Shown: one piece after another, positions 25,015 through 32,317 of the stretch | Layout of the letters: each line of letters starts with the position of its first letter | Numbering within the stretch: position 1 is the stretch's first letter | Source: CAZCBN01 sp964496975 | GTDB taxonomy: Bacteria > Planctomycetota > Phycisphaerae > Phycisphaerales > UBA1924 | Length of the DNA stretch: 48,747 nucleotides | Assembly: GCA_964496975.1 (NCBI GenBank) | Contig: CAZCBN010000007.1 | Location: 1-48,747, forward strand | Direction of reading: 5' to 3' | Made by a program: the position numbers and the translations under genes | Notes under the pieces: model-generated | Database searches by the model: none | Told to the model about the DNA's origin: nothing | Seen by the model: only the letters and a program-made list of their open reading frames with translations

Positions 25015-27114
25015 ATGTTGCACGCCAAGGCACCCGCCGACGGATCGGCCCACGCCCACCACCCCGCGGCGGCTGCGCCCGCGCCGCAGGCCGCGACGGC
25101 GGGCACGCCCCGCTGGCTCCCCGGCATGACGGGCTCCAAGGCCGTGCAGCAGCTCAGCGTCGCCCAGCTCGGCGAGCTGGCCGAGGAGATCCGGGCCGCG
25201 ATCATCGAGCGCGTGCGGAACGTGGGCGGCCACCTTGCGCCCAACCTGGGCGTGGTCGAGCTCACGCTCGCGATGCACTACGTCTTTGACTTCTCCTTCG
25301 ACCGCCTGCTGTTCGACGTGGGCCACCAGTGCTACCCGCACAAGCTCGTCACGGGTCGCTACCCGCTGCTGGAACACCTGCGCACACGCCGCGGCATGGC
25401 CGGCTTCCCCGAGCCGCTGGAGAGCCCCTACGACCTCTTCCGCGTGGGCCACGCCGGCACCGCCATCTCCACCGCCGTGGGCATGGCCCGGGGCGATGAG
25501 CTCTCCGGCGACGGCTACGACCCGCGGAGCAACCCGTCGGGCCGCCGCGTGGTCACCGTCATCGGCGACGCGAGCATCGTCAACGGCGTCGCGATGGAGG
25601 GCCTGAACAACGCCGGCACCCTCCGCCGCCAGTTCCTCGTCGTGCTGAACGATAACGGCATGTCCATCAGCAAGCCGCAGGGCGCGGTCGCCGCCTACTT
25701 CGACCGCGTCCGCGTGAGCCACACCTACACCGACCTGAAGCGCAACGCCGCCCAGGTGCTCGACCGCGTCCCCGGTGGCGGCCTCATCAAGGGCGCGTAC
25801 CACCGCGCCGGCGAGATGACCAAGGCCCTGCTCAGCGAGGACGGCCTGTTCGGCAAGTTCGGCCTGCTCACCGTCGGCCCCATCGACGGCCACGACCTGC
25901 CCACGCTCATCGAGTTCCTGAGCGAGTGCCGCGACATCGACCGCCCCGTCGTGCTGCACGTCAAGACCGTGAAGGGCAAGGGCCTCGACTACGCCGAGAA
26001 GGACGCCGTCACCTTCCACTCCCCCAGCGCCCACACGTACAACCCCGACTCCTGCCGCGTCGAGCTGCACAAGGAAGGCCGCAGCTTCACGAGCGCCTTC
26101 GGCGACGCGATGGTCGCGATGATGGAGCGCGACGACAAGGTCGTCGCCTGCACCGCCGCCATGCCGGGCGGCACGGGCATCGACAAGGTGCTGCCCCGCT
26201 TCCCCGCCCGCGCGTGGGACGTGGGCATCTGCGAGAGCCACGGCCTCGACATGATGGCGGGCCTCGCCAAGACCGGCTTCAAGCCCTTCTTCGCCGTCTA
26301 CTCCACCTTCCTGCAGCGGGCCTTCGACCAGGCCTTCCAGGAGGTCAGCCTCCAGGGCCTCGCCGTGCGGCTCTGCCTCGACCGCGCGGGCCTCGTCGGC
26401 GGCGACGGCGCCGTCCACCACGGCTTCTGCGACATCTCGCTCCTGCGCACGCTGCCCGACGCCGCGCTGCTCGCCGCGATGGACGAGCCGAGCCTGCTCG
26501 CGGCGCTCGAGTTCATGCGCACCTACGACGCGGGCCTCTCGGCCGTGCGATACCCACGCGACAACGTCTCCCCCCGCTTCGCCGACGCCCCATGCCCCCC
26601 CTTCGAGCTGGGCAAGGCCCGCCTGCTGACGCCCGCGTTCGCCGACCTGGACGCGGCCCGGCCTGACGTCGCGGTGCTCGCCTACGGCACGATGGCGATC
26701 TCGGCGATGGACGCCGCCGACGCGCTGCGTGCCGACGGCCCGCGCGTCGCCGTGTGGGACGCCCGCTTCGCCAAGCCCGTCGACGCCGCGCTCATCGCCG
26801 ACCTGCTCCGCCGCAACATCCCTGTCGTGACCGTCGAGGACCACAGCGTCGTCGGCGGCTTCGGGGCCGCGGTGCTGGAGGCCGCCGCCGACCAGCGGCT
26901 CGACGCGTCGCGCGTCACGCGGCTGGGCCTGCCCGACGGCTGGATCCTCCAGAACAGCCGGGGCGAGCAGCTCCGCGAGGTGGGGCTCGACACGGCGTCC
27001 ATCGCCGCCGCCATCCGCCGCGCCGCCGAGGCGTCAACCCCGGCCGACCGGCCCACGCCGCTGGTGGCATCGGTCCCCGGCGCCGCCCGGCGCGACCCGC
27101 TCGCCGCCCATTAG
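25015..27114 (+). CDS. dxs: 1-deoxy-D-xylulose-5-phosphate synthase
   Basis: This 699-residue thiamine-diphosphate enzyme makes DXP from pyruvate and glyceraldehyde 3-phosphate, the first step of the MEP isoprenoid pathway. Motifs in order: GGHLAPNLGVVELTLAMH, FDVGHQCYPHKLVTGR (about 100-115), ThDP-binding GDASIVNGVAMEGLNNAG (about 183-200), LNDNGMSISKPQGA (about 212-225), GPIDGHD, HVKTVKGKGLDYAE, then in the pyrimidine-binding domain YSTFLQRAFDQ and DRAGLVGGDGAVHHG (about 455-469), and a C-terminal transketolase domain. ATG 25015 has AAAGG 8 nt upstream; in-frame ATGs at 24964 and 24985 lack one. The first 45 residues are an Ala/His-rich extension absent from most homologues. Confidence 0.96.
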   Translation: MLHAKAPADGSAHAHHPAAAAPAPQAATAGTPRWLPGMTGSKAVQQLSVAQLGELAEEIRAAIIERVRNVGGHLAPNLGVVELTLAMHYVFDFSFDRLLFDVGHQCYPHKLVTGRYPLLEHLRTRRGMAGFPEPLESPYDLFRVGHAGTAISTAVGMARGDELSGDGYDPRSNPSGRRVVTVIGDASIVNGVAMEGLNNAGTLRRQFLVVLNDNGMSISKPQGAVAAYFDRVRVSHTYTDLKRNAAQVLDRVPGGGLIKGAYHRAGEMTKALLSEDGLFGKFGLLTVGPIDGHDLPTLIEFLSECRDIDRPVVLHVKTVKGKGLDYAEKDAVTFHSPSAHTYNPDSCRVELHKEGRSFTSAFGDAMVAMMERDDKVVACTAAMPGGTGIDKVLPRFPARAWDVGICESHGLDMMAGLAKTGFKPFFAVYSTFLQRAFDQAFQEVSLQGLAVRLCLDRAGLVGGDGAVHHGFCDISLLRTLPDAALLAAMDEPSLLAALEFMRTYDAGLSAVRYPRDNVSPRFADAPCPPFELGKARLLTPAFADLDAARPDVAVLAYGTMAISAMDAADALRADGPRVAVWDARFAKPVDAALIADLLRRNIPVVTVEDHSVVGGFGAAVLEAAADQRLDASRVTRLGLPDGWILQNSRGEQLREVGLDTASIAAAIRRAAEASTPADRPTPLVASVPGAARRDPLAAH

Positions 27115-27147
27115 GCCGCCCACCGGGCCGCCCCTTGGGCCGCCCGG

Positions 27148-27153
27148 TACGCT
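27148..27153 (+). promoter_or_regulatory. Putative -10 element (TACGCT) for nadK, leaderless layout
   Basis: TACGCT is followed by GTCCCC and the GTG start. It lies in the 45-bp gap after dxs, so nadK may have its own promoter. Confidence 0.4.
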
Positions 27154-27159
27154 GTCCCC

Positions 27160-28050
27160 GTGCCGCGAAACGTCCTTCTCCTCGTCAACGGCGACAAGCC
27201 CCGCGCGGTCGAGGCCGCCGATCGCGTCGCCCACGCCATCGCGCGGGCCGGACGCCTCATGGGCCGCCTCGACACCCGCGAGGACGACCCCACCCTGCCC
27301 GAGCGCTGCGCCGGGGCCGATCTCGTCGTCGCGGTCGGCGGCGACGGCACGCTCTTGGGCGTGGGGCAGCACTGCCTGGAGCCCGGCGTCCCGCTGCTCG
27401 GGGTCAACGCCGGGCGGCTCGGCTTCCTCGCCGAGTTCGATGAGCGCGATGTCACCTCCCGCGCCGCCGAGCTCTTCGGCGACGCCCCGCTCGCCCTCGC
27501 GCGTCTGTCCACGCTCCGCGCCTCGGTGCAGTCCGCCGGCGCCGCCGCGCCCGCCGGCACCGCGCTGAACGAGTTCGTCATCACCGCGGGCCACCCCTTC
27601 CGCATCATCGCGCTGCGACTCGAGATCGACGGCCAGCCCGGGCCCCTCGTCCGGGGCGACGGCCTGATCCTCGCGACGCCGCTGGGCTCCACCGCGTACA
27701 ACGTGTCCGCCGGCGGGCCGATCGTCTCGCCGCCCGTCGAGGCGATGGTGCTGACGCCCATCGCCGCCCACTCCCTCGCCTTCCGCCCCATCGTGCTGCC
27801 GCTGTCCGCCAGCGTGCGCGTCACGCTCGAAGAGGCGAACGACGAGGACGACGCCGGCACCACACTCGTCGCCGACGGCCGCGTCACCCGACGCCTGCGC
27901 CGGGGCGACTCGGTCACGCTCTCACGCGGCGAGCGGCCGCTGGTGCTCGCGGTGAACACACGCGTGTCCTACTGGAGCACGCTGATGTCCAAGCTCGCGT
28001 GGGCCGTCGCGCCCAGCGCGGCGCCGCCGCACACGCCCGGCACGCCCTAG
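27160..28050 (+). CDS. nadK: NAD(+)/ATP-NAD kinase
   Basis: The product has 296 residues and phosphorylates NAD to NADP. Kinase motifs: VVAVGGDGTLLGVG (GGDG at about 60-63), LLGVNAGRLGFLAEF, ALNEFVITAG, and the NAD-binding GDGLILATPLGSTAYNVSAGG (begins about 166) split here as RGDGLILATPLGSTAYN then SAGGPIV. The start is GTG 27160, with a TACGCT hexamer 6 nt before it and no Shine-Dalgarno sequence. The stop TAG overlaps the stop of the convergent antiporter gene: the two stops share the palindrome CTAG at 28047-28050, leaving no intergenic terminator space. The C-terminal 15 residues are a Pro/Ala tail. Confidence 0.93.
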   Translation: MPRNVLLLVNGDKPRAVEAADRVAHAIARAGRLMGRLDTREDDPTLPERCAGADLVVAVGGDGTLLGVGQHCLEPGVPLLGVNAGRLGFLAEFDERDVTSRAAELFGDAPLALARLSTLRASVQSAGAAAPAGTALNEFVITAGHPFRIIALRLEIDGQPGPLVRGDGLILATPLGSTAYNVSAGGPIVSPPVEAMVLTPIAAHSLAFRPIVLPLSASVRVTLEEANDEDDAGTTLVADGRVTRRLRRGDSVTLSRGERPLVLAVNTRVSYWSTLMSKLAWAVAPSAAPPHTPGTP

Positions 28051-30041
28051 CCCACGCGCGTGGGCGGCGGCTCGTCGGGGGTGGGCCCGGCGCCGTCGGC
28101 CTCGGCCCAGGCGTCCGCCGCGGGGCCGGTCAGCAGCGCCTCGGGGTCAACCAGCGCCACCACACGGTCCCCCGCGGCGGGCGCGATCGCCTGCCCCGCC
28201 ACCACCGGCACCACGCGCCCCGCGCGGTCCACAACAAACAGCGGCGTCGCCGTCGGCCCGTACAACGCACGGAAGGCCGCGTACGCAAACCCCGGCGTGA
28301 GCTGCGTCACCCGCAGCGTCCAGCCCTCGTCAAGCCGCCGCGTCAGCGCCGCCGCATCCAGGTCCGCCGCGAACAGCGGCCGGCCCACGTCCGTCGCGTG
28401 CACCGCGCGGTCGATCGACCCCGCCCCGTCCTGCGCCTCGCCCGCCGCCGAGCGCCGCGAGCCGCGCGCCGGCACCCGGTACACGTTCCGCCGCCCCAGC
28501 ACCCGCTCGAAGCGAAGCGCCGCGAGCGCGTTCACCTCGTCGTTGGGCGTCATCGCGAGGGCCCGGCCCACGCCGCGCAGGTCGAGCGACTCGAACACCG
28601 CGTCGTCCAGCACGTCGCCCGCCACGGCCTCAAGCCCCGCCTGCCGCGCCGCCGCCACGTTCAAACGGTTCGTGTCAATCAGCAGCACGCGCACGCCGAG
28701 CCCGGAGATCACCCCCGCGATCGCCCGCGACACGCGCGACGCCCCCACCACCACGAGCCCCTGCGGGTCCGCGTCCGACACCCCGAGCCACCGAGCCGCC
28801 CGCGGCGCCAGCAGCCCGTACACCACCACCGTCCCCACGATCACCGAGAACGTCAGCGGCACGAGCTGCCCGCCCGCCTGCCGAACCGCCTCGCTCACCC
28901 CGTCGGCCCGCTGCACCTCGAGCGCAAACACGCTCGCCACAGACGCCGCCACGATCCCGCGCGGCGCCATCAACGCCAAAAACACCCGCTCCCGCACCGA
29001 GAGCGACTGCCCCAGCGTGCTCACCCACACGCCCAGCGGCCTCGCCACCAGCACCAGCACAGCCAGGAACAGCCCCGCCGCCCCCCAGTTCGCCCGCGCC
29101 AAGTCTTCCACCGGAAGCCGCGCCGCCAGCGCGATGAACAGCACGCTGATCAGCAGCGTCCGCAGGTTCTCCTTGAACTCCAGGATGTGGCGGATGTCCG
29201 CCCGCGACTGGTTCGCCAGCATCACCCCCATCACCGTTGTCGCGAGCAGCCCGCTCTCCGGCTGCAGGGCGTGCGAGAGCGCGTACGCCCCCACCGCCGC
29301 CATCAGGCTCACCGGGTTCTGCAGGTGCTCGGGGATCCACTCGCGCGACAGGCACGCCACCAGCAGCGCCGCCGCCCCAGCCCCAAGCCCCCCGCCCACC
29401 ACCAGCGTCTTGAAAATCGCCAGCGACAGCTCGCCGAACGCCCGGCCCGGGCTGTTGATCAGCACCGCCTCCAGCACCAACACCGCCGCCAGCGCCCCGA
29501 TCGGGTCGATCACGATCCCCTCCCACCGCAGGATGGGACCCACCTTCCCCGCCGGCCGGATGAACTGCAGCAGCGGCCCGATCACCGTCGGCCCCGTCAC
29601 CACCAGCACCGCCCCCAGCAGCGTCGCCACCGACCACGGCAGCCCCAGCAGGTACCGCGCCGCCGGCGTCGCCACCGCGCACGTGATCAGCGCCCCCACC
29701 GTCACCAGCATCGTCACCGACCGCCCCACGCCGCGGATGTCCCGCAGGCGCAGCGTCAGCCCGCCCTCGTACAAAATCAGCCCCACCGAGATGCCCACAA
29801 GCGGCAGCAGCACCGGCCCCAGCAACCCGTCCGGGTCCACCAGCGGCGGACGACCCAGCAGCCGCAACCCGGGCCCCGCCGCGAACCCGAAGAGCAGAAG
29901 CAGCAAAATCGACGGCACGCGGAGCCGCCACGCGATCCACTGCGCCCCCACCCCGAGCAGCACCACCGCCGCCAGCGACAGCAGCATCGTCGGAGAGGCC
30001 GACCCGAGCACCGGCAAGGGCAACGCGTCAAACAAGGGCAT
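28047..30041 (-). CDS. Cation:proton antiporter (CPA family) with TrkA-N/TrkA-C cytoplasmic domains
   Basis: The product has 664 residues. About twelve hydrophobic spans (residues 10-395) follow the NhaP/CPA1 pattern, including GLILYEGGLTLRLRD, VTGPTVIGPLLQ, GIVIDPIGALAAVLVLE (the DP-type ion site) and FLALMAPRGIVAASVASVFAL. A cytoplasmic TrkA-N Rossmann domain follows (VVVGASRVSRAIAGVI, LLIDTNRLNVAAARQAGLEAVAGD), then a TrkA-C-like domain and an acidic tail. It probably exchanges K+ or Na+ for H+ and is gated by nucleotide. ATG 30041 has a TAGGCT hexamer 8 nt upstream; ATG 30071 is the alternative. It lies 46 bp downstream of the broken GntR/LacI regulator on the same strand, and its stop overlaps that of nadK. 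Confidence 0.9.
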   Translation of the reverse strand: MPLFDALPLPVLGSASPTMLLSLAAVVLLGVGAQWIAWRLRVPSILLLLLFGFAAGPGLRLLGRPPLVDPDGLLGPVLLPLVGISVGLILYEGGLTLRLRDIRGVGRSVTMLVTVGALITCAVATPAARYLLGLPWSVATLLGAVLVVTGPTVIGPLLQFIRPAGKVGPILRWEGIVIDPIGALAAVLVLEAVLINSPGRAFGELSLAIFKTLVVGGGLGAGAAALLVACLSREWIPEHLQNPVSLMAAVGAYALSHALQPESGLLATTVMGVMLANQSRADIRHILEFKENLRTLLISVLFIALAARLPVEDLARANWGAAGLFLAVLVLVARPLGVWVSTLGQSLSVRERVFLALMAPRGIVAASVASVFALEVQRADGVSEAVRQAGGQLVPLTFSVIVGTVVVYGLLAPRAARWLGVSDADPQGLVVVGASRVSRAIAGVISGLGVRVLLIDTNRLNVAAARQAGLEAVAGDVLDDAVFESLDLRGVGRALAMTPNDEVNALAALRFERVLGRRNVYRVPARGSRRSAAGEAQDGAGSIDRAVHATDVGRPLFAADLDAAALTRRLDEGWTLRVTQLTPGFAYAAFRALYGPTATPLFVVDRAGRVVPVVAGQAIAPAAGDRVVALVDPEALLTGPAADAWAEADGAGPTPDEPPPTRVG

Positions 30042-30049
30042 CACGCCCG

Positions 30050-30055
30050 AGCCTA
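30050..30055 (-). promoter_or_regulatory. Putative -10 element (TAGGCT) for the antiporter, leaderless layout
   Basis: TAGGCT on the minus strand is separated from ATG 30041 by 8 nt (CGGGCGTG). It is the weakest member of the set because the spacing is longest. Confidence 0.35.
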
Positions 30056-30087
30056 TCACCGCCGGCCCCATCGCTCCCGTAGCCGCC

Positions 30088-31312
30088 TCAGGCCGACGCC
30101 GCCCCGCGACCGCGACGGTCCGACACGCTCTCGCGCTCGATCAGCACCGGCGGCCTGCGGATGCTCTCGGGCCCCGCGCTCAGCCCGTCGATCCGATGCA
30201 GCAGACGGATCGCCGCCTGCTCGCACACGTCGATCAGCGGGTTGTCAAAGATCGTCACCGGCGGGTCGGCCGTCTGAAGCCCCGAGCTGTCGCCCAGCAG
30301 CCCAAGCACGCTCACATCCTCCGGCACCGACCGCCCCGCCTGCCGCGCACCGAGCACCGACCCAAGGGCCATCTGAGGCCCGACGCCGATGAGCGCCGTC
30401 AGCGACGGGTGACGCCCCAGCATCTCCCGCACCATCGCCCGTGCAGGCCTCCACGCCGGCTCAGACTCCGACGCGGGCCGCGGCACCCGGCACCGCGGCA
30501 TCGCCCGCGGGTCCATCCCCGCCGCCGCGAGCGCCGCCTCCACGCCCGCCACAACCTCCACCGGCACCCGCACATCCCCCTCGGGCTCCACCAGCCCGAT
30601 CGATCGGTGCCCGCGCTCCAGCAGATAGGCCGCCCCGGCGCGCCCCGTCTCCACCGGATCAATCGCCACCACGTCCGCCGCGATCGTCCGCCGCGATCGT
30701 CCGCGGCGAGATGTCCACCACCACCGTCGGGATACCCCGCCGGCGCAGCAGCCCCTGAAGCCCCTCGTGCTCCCCCGCCGACGGGAGCATCAGCAGCACG
30801 CCCGCCACCTGCGGCCCGCTCAGATAGTCCGGGATCGGCGAGTGCTCGTCCGAAGGCCCCGCGCCCGCCTGGATCGTGATCCGATGCCCCGAGCTCCCAA
30901 GCCCCCGCCGCACGCCCAGCAGCGACACGTGCAGCCGCTCGATCTCAAGGTGCGGCAGCACCAGCACCACCTCGCGCCCCACAGGCTGCGCCTCCGCCAC
31001 ATACACGCCCCGGCGCGGCGAGCTCCGCAGATACCCCTGCGCCACCAGCGTGTTCACCGCCTGCTTCACGATCCCAAGGCTGCACCCGAACCGCGTCGCC
31101 AGCTCGCGCATGCTCGGAAGCTTCGCCCCCGGCGAGAGCACCCCCTCGCGGACATGGTCGCGCAGCTGCCCCTGGATCCGCCGCACCATCGGCGGTGCCT
31201 TCGCCGCCGACGCGCTCCCCGGCTCCGCATGCCACGACGACACAGCCGCGTCGTCGCCATCCGCCGGCGACACCGCCCCGGGCCCCCGCACAGAATCGAC
31301 CTTCTCACTCAT
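30088..31312 (-). pseudogene. GntR-HTH/LacI-sensor transcriptional regulator, frameshifted by a 13-bp duplication
   Basis: The first frame (31312 to the stop at 30659) encodes a GntR winged helix: IQGQLRDHVREGVLSPGAKL, PSMRELATRFGCSLGIVKQA, LVAQGYLRSSPRRGVYV, followed by the start of a LacI-type sensor. The second frame (to the stop at 30088) carries the rest of the sensor: GRAGAAYLLERGHRSIGLVE, LTALIGVGPQMALGSV and VTIFDNPLIDVCEQAA. The break lies exactly at two tandem copies of CGTCCGCCGCGAT (30672-30697). Removing one copy restores a continuous reading of VVDISPRTIAADVVAIDPVE, as expected of the family. GntR plus periplasmic-binding-like sensor (AraR type) binds an operator and a sugar-like ligand. 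ATG 31312 has a TACTAT hexamer 7 nt upstream. It may be a recent inactivation, a reversible switch or a sequencing error. Confidence 0.85.
30672..30697. repeat. Perfect 13-bp tandem duplication (CGTCCGCCGCGAT x2) inside the regulator gene
   Basis: Copies at 30672-30684 and 30685-30697 are identical and a further 7 bases (CGTCCGC) match at 30698-30704. Because 13 is not a multiple of 3, the second copy shifts the frame of the GntR/LacI regulator. Confidence 0.95.
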
Positions 31313-31319
31313 ACCCCGC

Positions 31320-31325
31320 ATAGTA
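31320..31325 (-). promoter_or_regulatory. Putative -10 element (TACTAT) for the GntR/LacI regulator, leaderless layout
   Basis: TACTAT on the minus strand is separated by GCGGGGT from ATG 31312. The same region holds the operator-like inverted repeat at 31341-31364. Confidence 0.5.
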
Positions 31326-31340
31326 GAGCACTTTCCCGAT

Positions 31341-31364
31341 GTATGGACAGCCTTTTCTGCATAC
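31341..31364. promoter_or_regulatory. Operator-like inverted repeat in the divergent region
   Basis: GTATG at 31341-31345 and CATAC at 31360-31364 form an inverted repeat centred between the regulator gene and the divergent methyltransferase gene, about 16 bp behind the TACTAT hexamer. The arms match for only 5 bp, but the region is A/T-rich and lies where an autoregulatory GntR operator would be expected. Confidence 0.3.
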
Positions 31365-31416
31365 TCATTCGCCGCAACGCAAAACCCTCCACCACCCACC
31401 CCCCTCCACCGCCAGA

Positions 31417-31422
31417 TAAACT
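31417..31422 (+). promoter_or_regulatory. Putative -10 element (TAAACT) for the methyltransferase at 31444
   Basis: TAAACT lies 21 nt before ATG 31444, leaving a short leader that contains a GGGAG ribosome binding site at 31434-31438, 5 nt before the start. No -35 match was seen. Confidence 0.4.
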
Positions 31423-31443
31423 CCGTCCATCCCGGGAGCCCGC

Positions 31444-32244
31444 ATGCCGCAGCCACCTGACGCCGCCCGATCCGCCCCAAGGCCCGAAGGCTGGAACGCC
31501 GCCATGAACGGCGACTTCTTCAACCGGCCCGAGTACCTCCAGTTCCTCCTCGACCACTGCACCAACCCCAACCAGCCCAGCGAGGGACGCATCGGCGGAG
31601 GCGACATCACCGCCCATCATCTCCACCGATTCGGCTTCCAACCGGGCCAGCGCGTCCTCGAGGTCGGTTGCGGCACCGGGCGGGTCCTCGCCATGCTCGC
31701 CGACCTCTTCGGCGTCCGGCCCCAGGGCGTCGACGTCTGCGCCGACGCCGTCGCCCACCTCAAACGCACCCACCCCCGCTTCGCCGACCACGTCCGCTGC
31801 CTCGCCCCGGGCGACCTCTCTCCCTTCGCCGACCGGTCGTTCGACGCCGTCGTCTACTGGGGCGTCTTCGAGCTCGTCGAGCAGCGCCTCGCGCTCCTGG
31901 AGTGCTCCCGCATCCTCGCCCCCGGCGGCCGCCTCCTCGTCTGCAGCATCAAATGCGCCACCTTCCGCGACGACGACGCCGAAATGGCCGCCGCCGTCGA
32001 GGCCTACCGCACCAAGCGCATCCCCCTGTACCTCACCGACGTCGCCGCGTTCGAGCGCCTCGCCGCCGCCCTGGGCTTCGTCATCGAGAAGCGCATCGTC
32101 TTCGAGCGCAAAAAAGACTTCATCACCAACACCTGCACCGAAGACACCGGCGGCCCCCGCGCCCCCTTCAGCGAAGCCATCTACTGGCTCCGCAAGCAAT
32201 CCCCCTCCACCGTTGACAGCACCGTCGCCTTCCTCACCTACTGA
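31444..32244 (+). CDS. Class I SAM-dependent methyltransferase
   Basis: The product has 266 residues: VLEVGCGTGRVLAMLADLFG (motif I, about 77-96), GVDVCADAV, DRSFDAVVYWGVFELVEQ, SRILAPGGRLLVCSIKC, the standard class I order. The C-terminal half (YRTKRIPLYLTDVAAFERLAAALGF) fits small-molecule or sugar methyltransferases more than protein or rRNA enzymes. ATG 31444 has GGGAG 5 nt upstream; ATG 31504 is an inferior alternative. It is followed after 73 bp by the capsule-type transferase at 32318 on the same strand, so it may modify the same glycan. It is divergent from the broken GntR/LacI regulator, whose operator-like repeat lies between them. Confidence 0.88.
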   Translation: MPQPPDAARSAPRPEGWNAAMNGDFFNRPEYLQFLLDHCTNPNQPSEGRIGGGDITAHHLHRFGFQPGQRVLEVGCGTGRVLAMLADLFGVRPQGVDVCADAVAHLKRTHPRFADHVRCLAPGDLSPFADRSFDAVVYWGVFELVEQRLALLECSRILAPGGRLLVCSIKCATFRDDDAEMAAAVEAYRTKRIPLYLTDVAAFERLAAALGFVIEKRIVFERKKDFITNTCTEDTGGPRAPFSEAIYWLRKQSPSTVDSTVAFLTY

Positions 32245-32252
32245 CGCAGCCA

Positions 32253-32292
32253 CCCGACTGAGCCAACCCGCCGAGCCAGCCCGCTGAGCCAG
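32253..32292. repeat. Three short tandem repeats, 13-14 bp, between two genes
   Basis: Units CCCGACTGAGCCAA, CCCGCCGAGCCAG and CCCGCTGAGCCAG follow the methyltransferase stop and precede the next gene. They carry repeated TGAG and have no coding content. Confidence 0.7.
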
Positions 32293-32317
32293 CCCGCCCC
32301 ACCCCGCGGAGCCCCCC

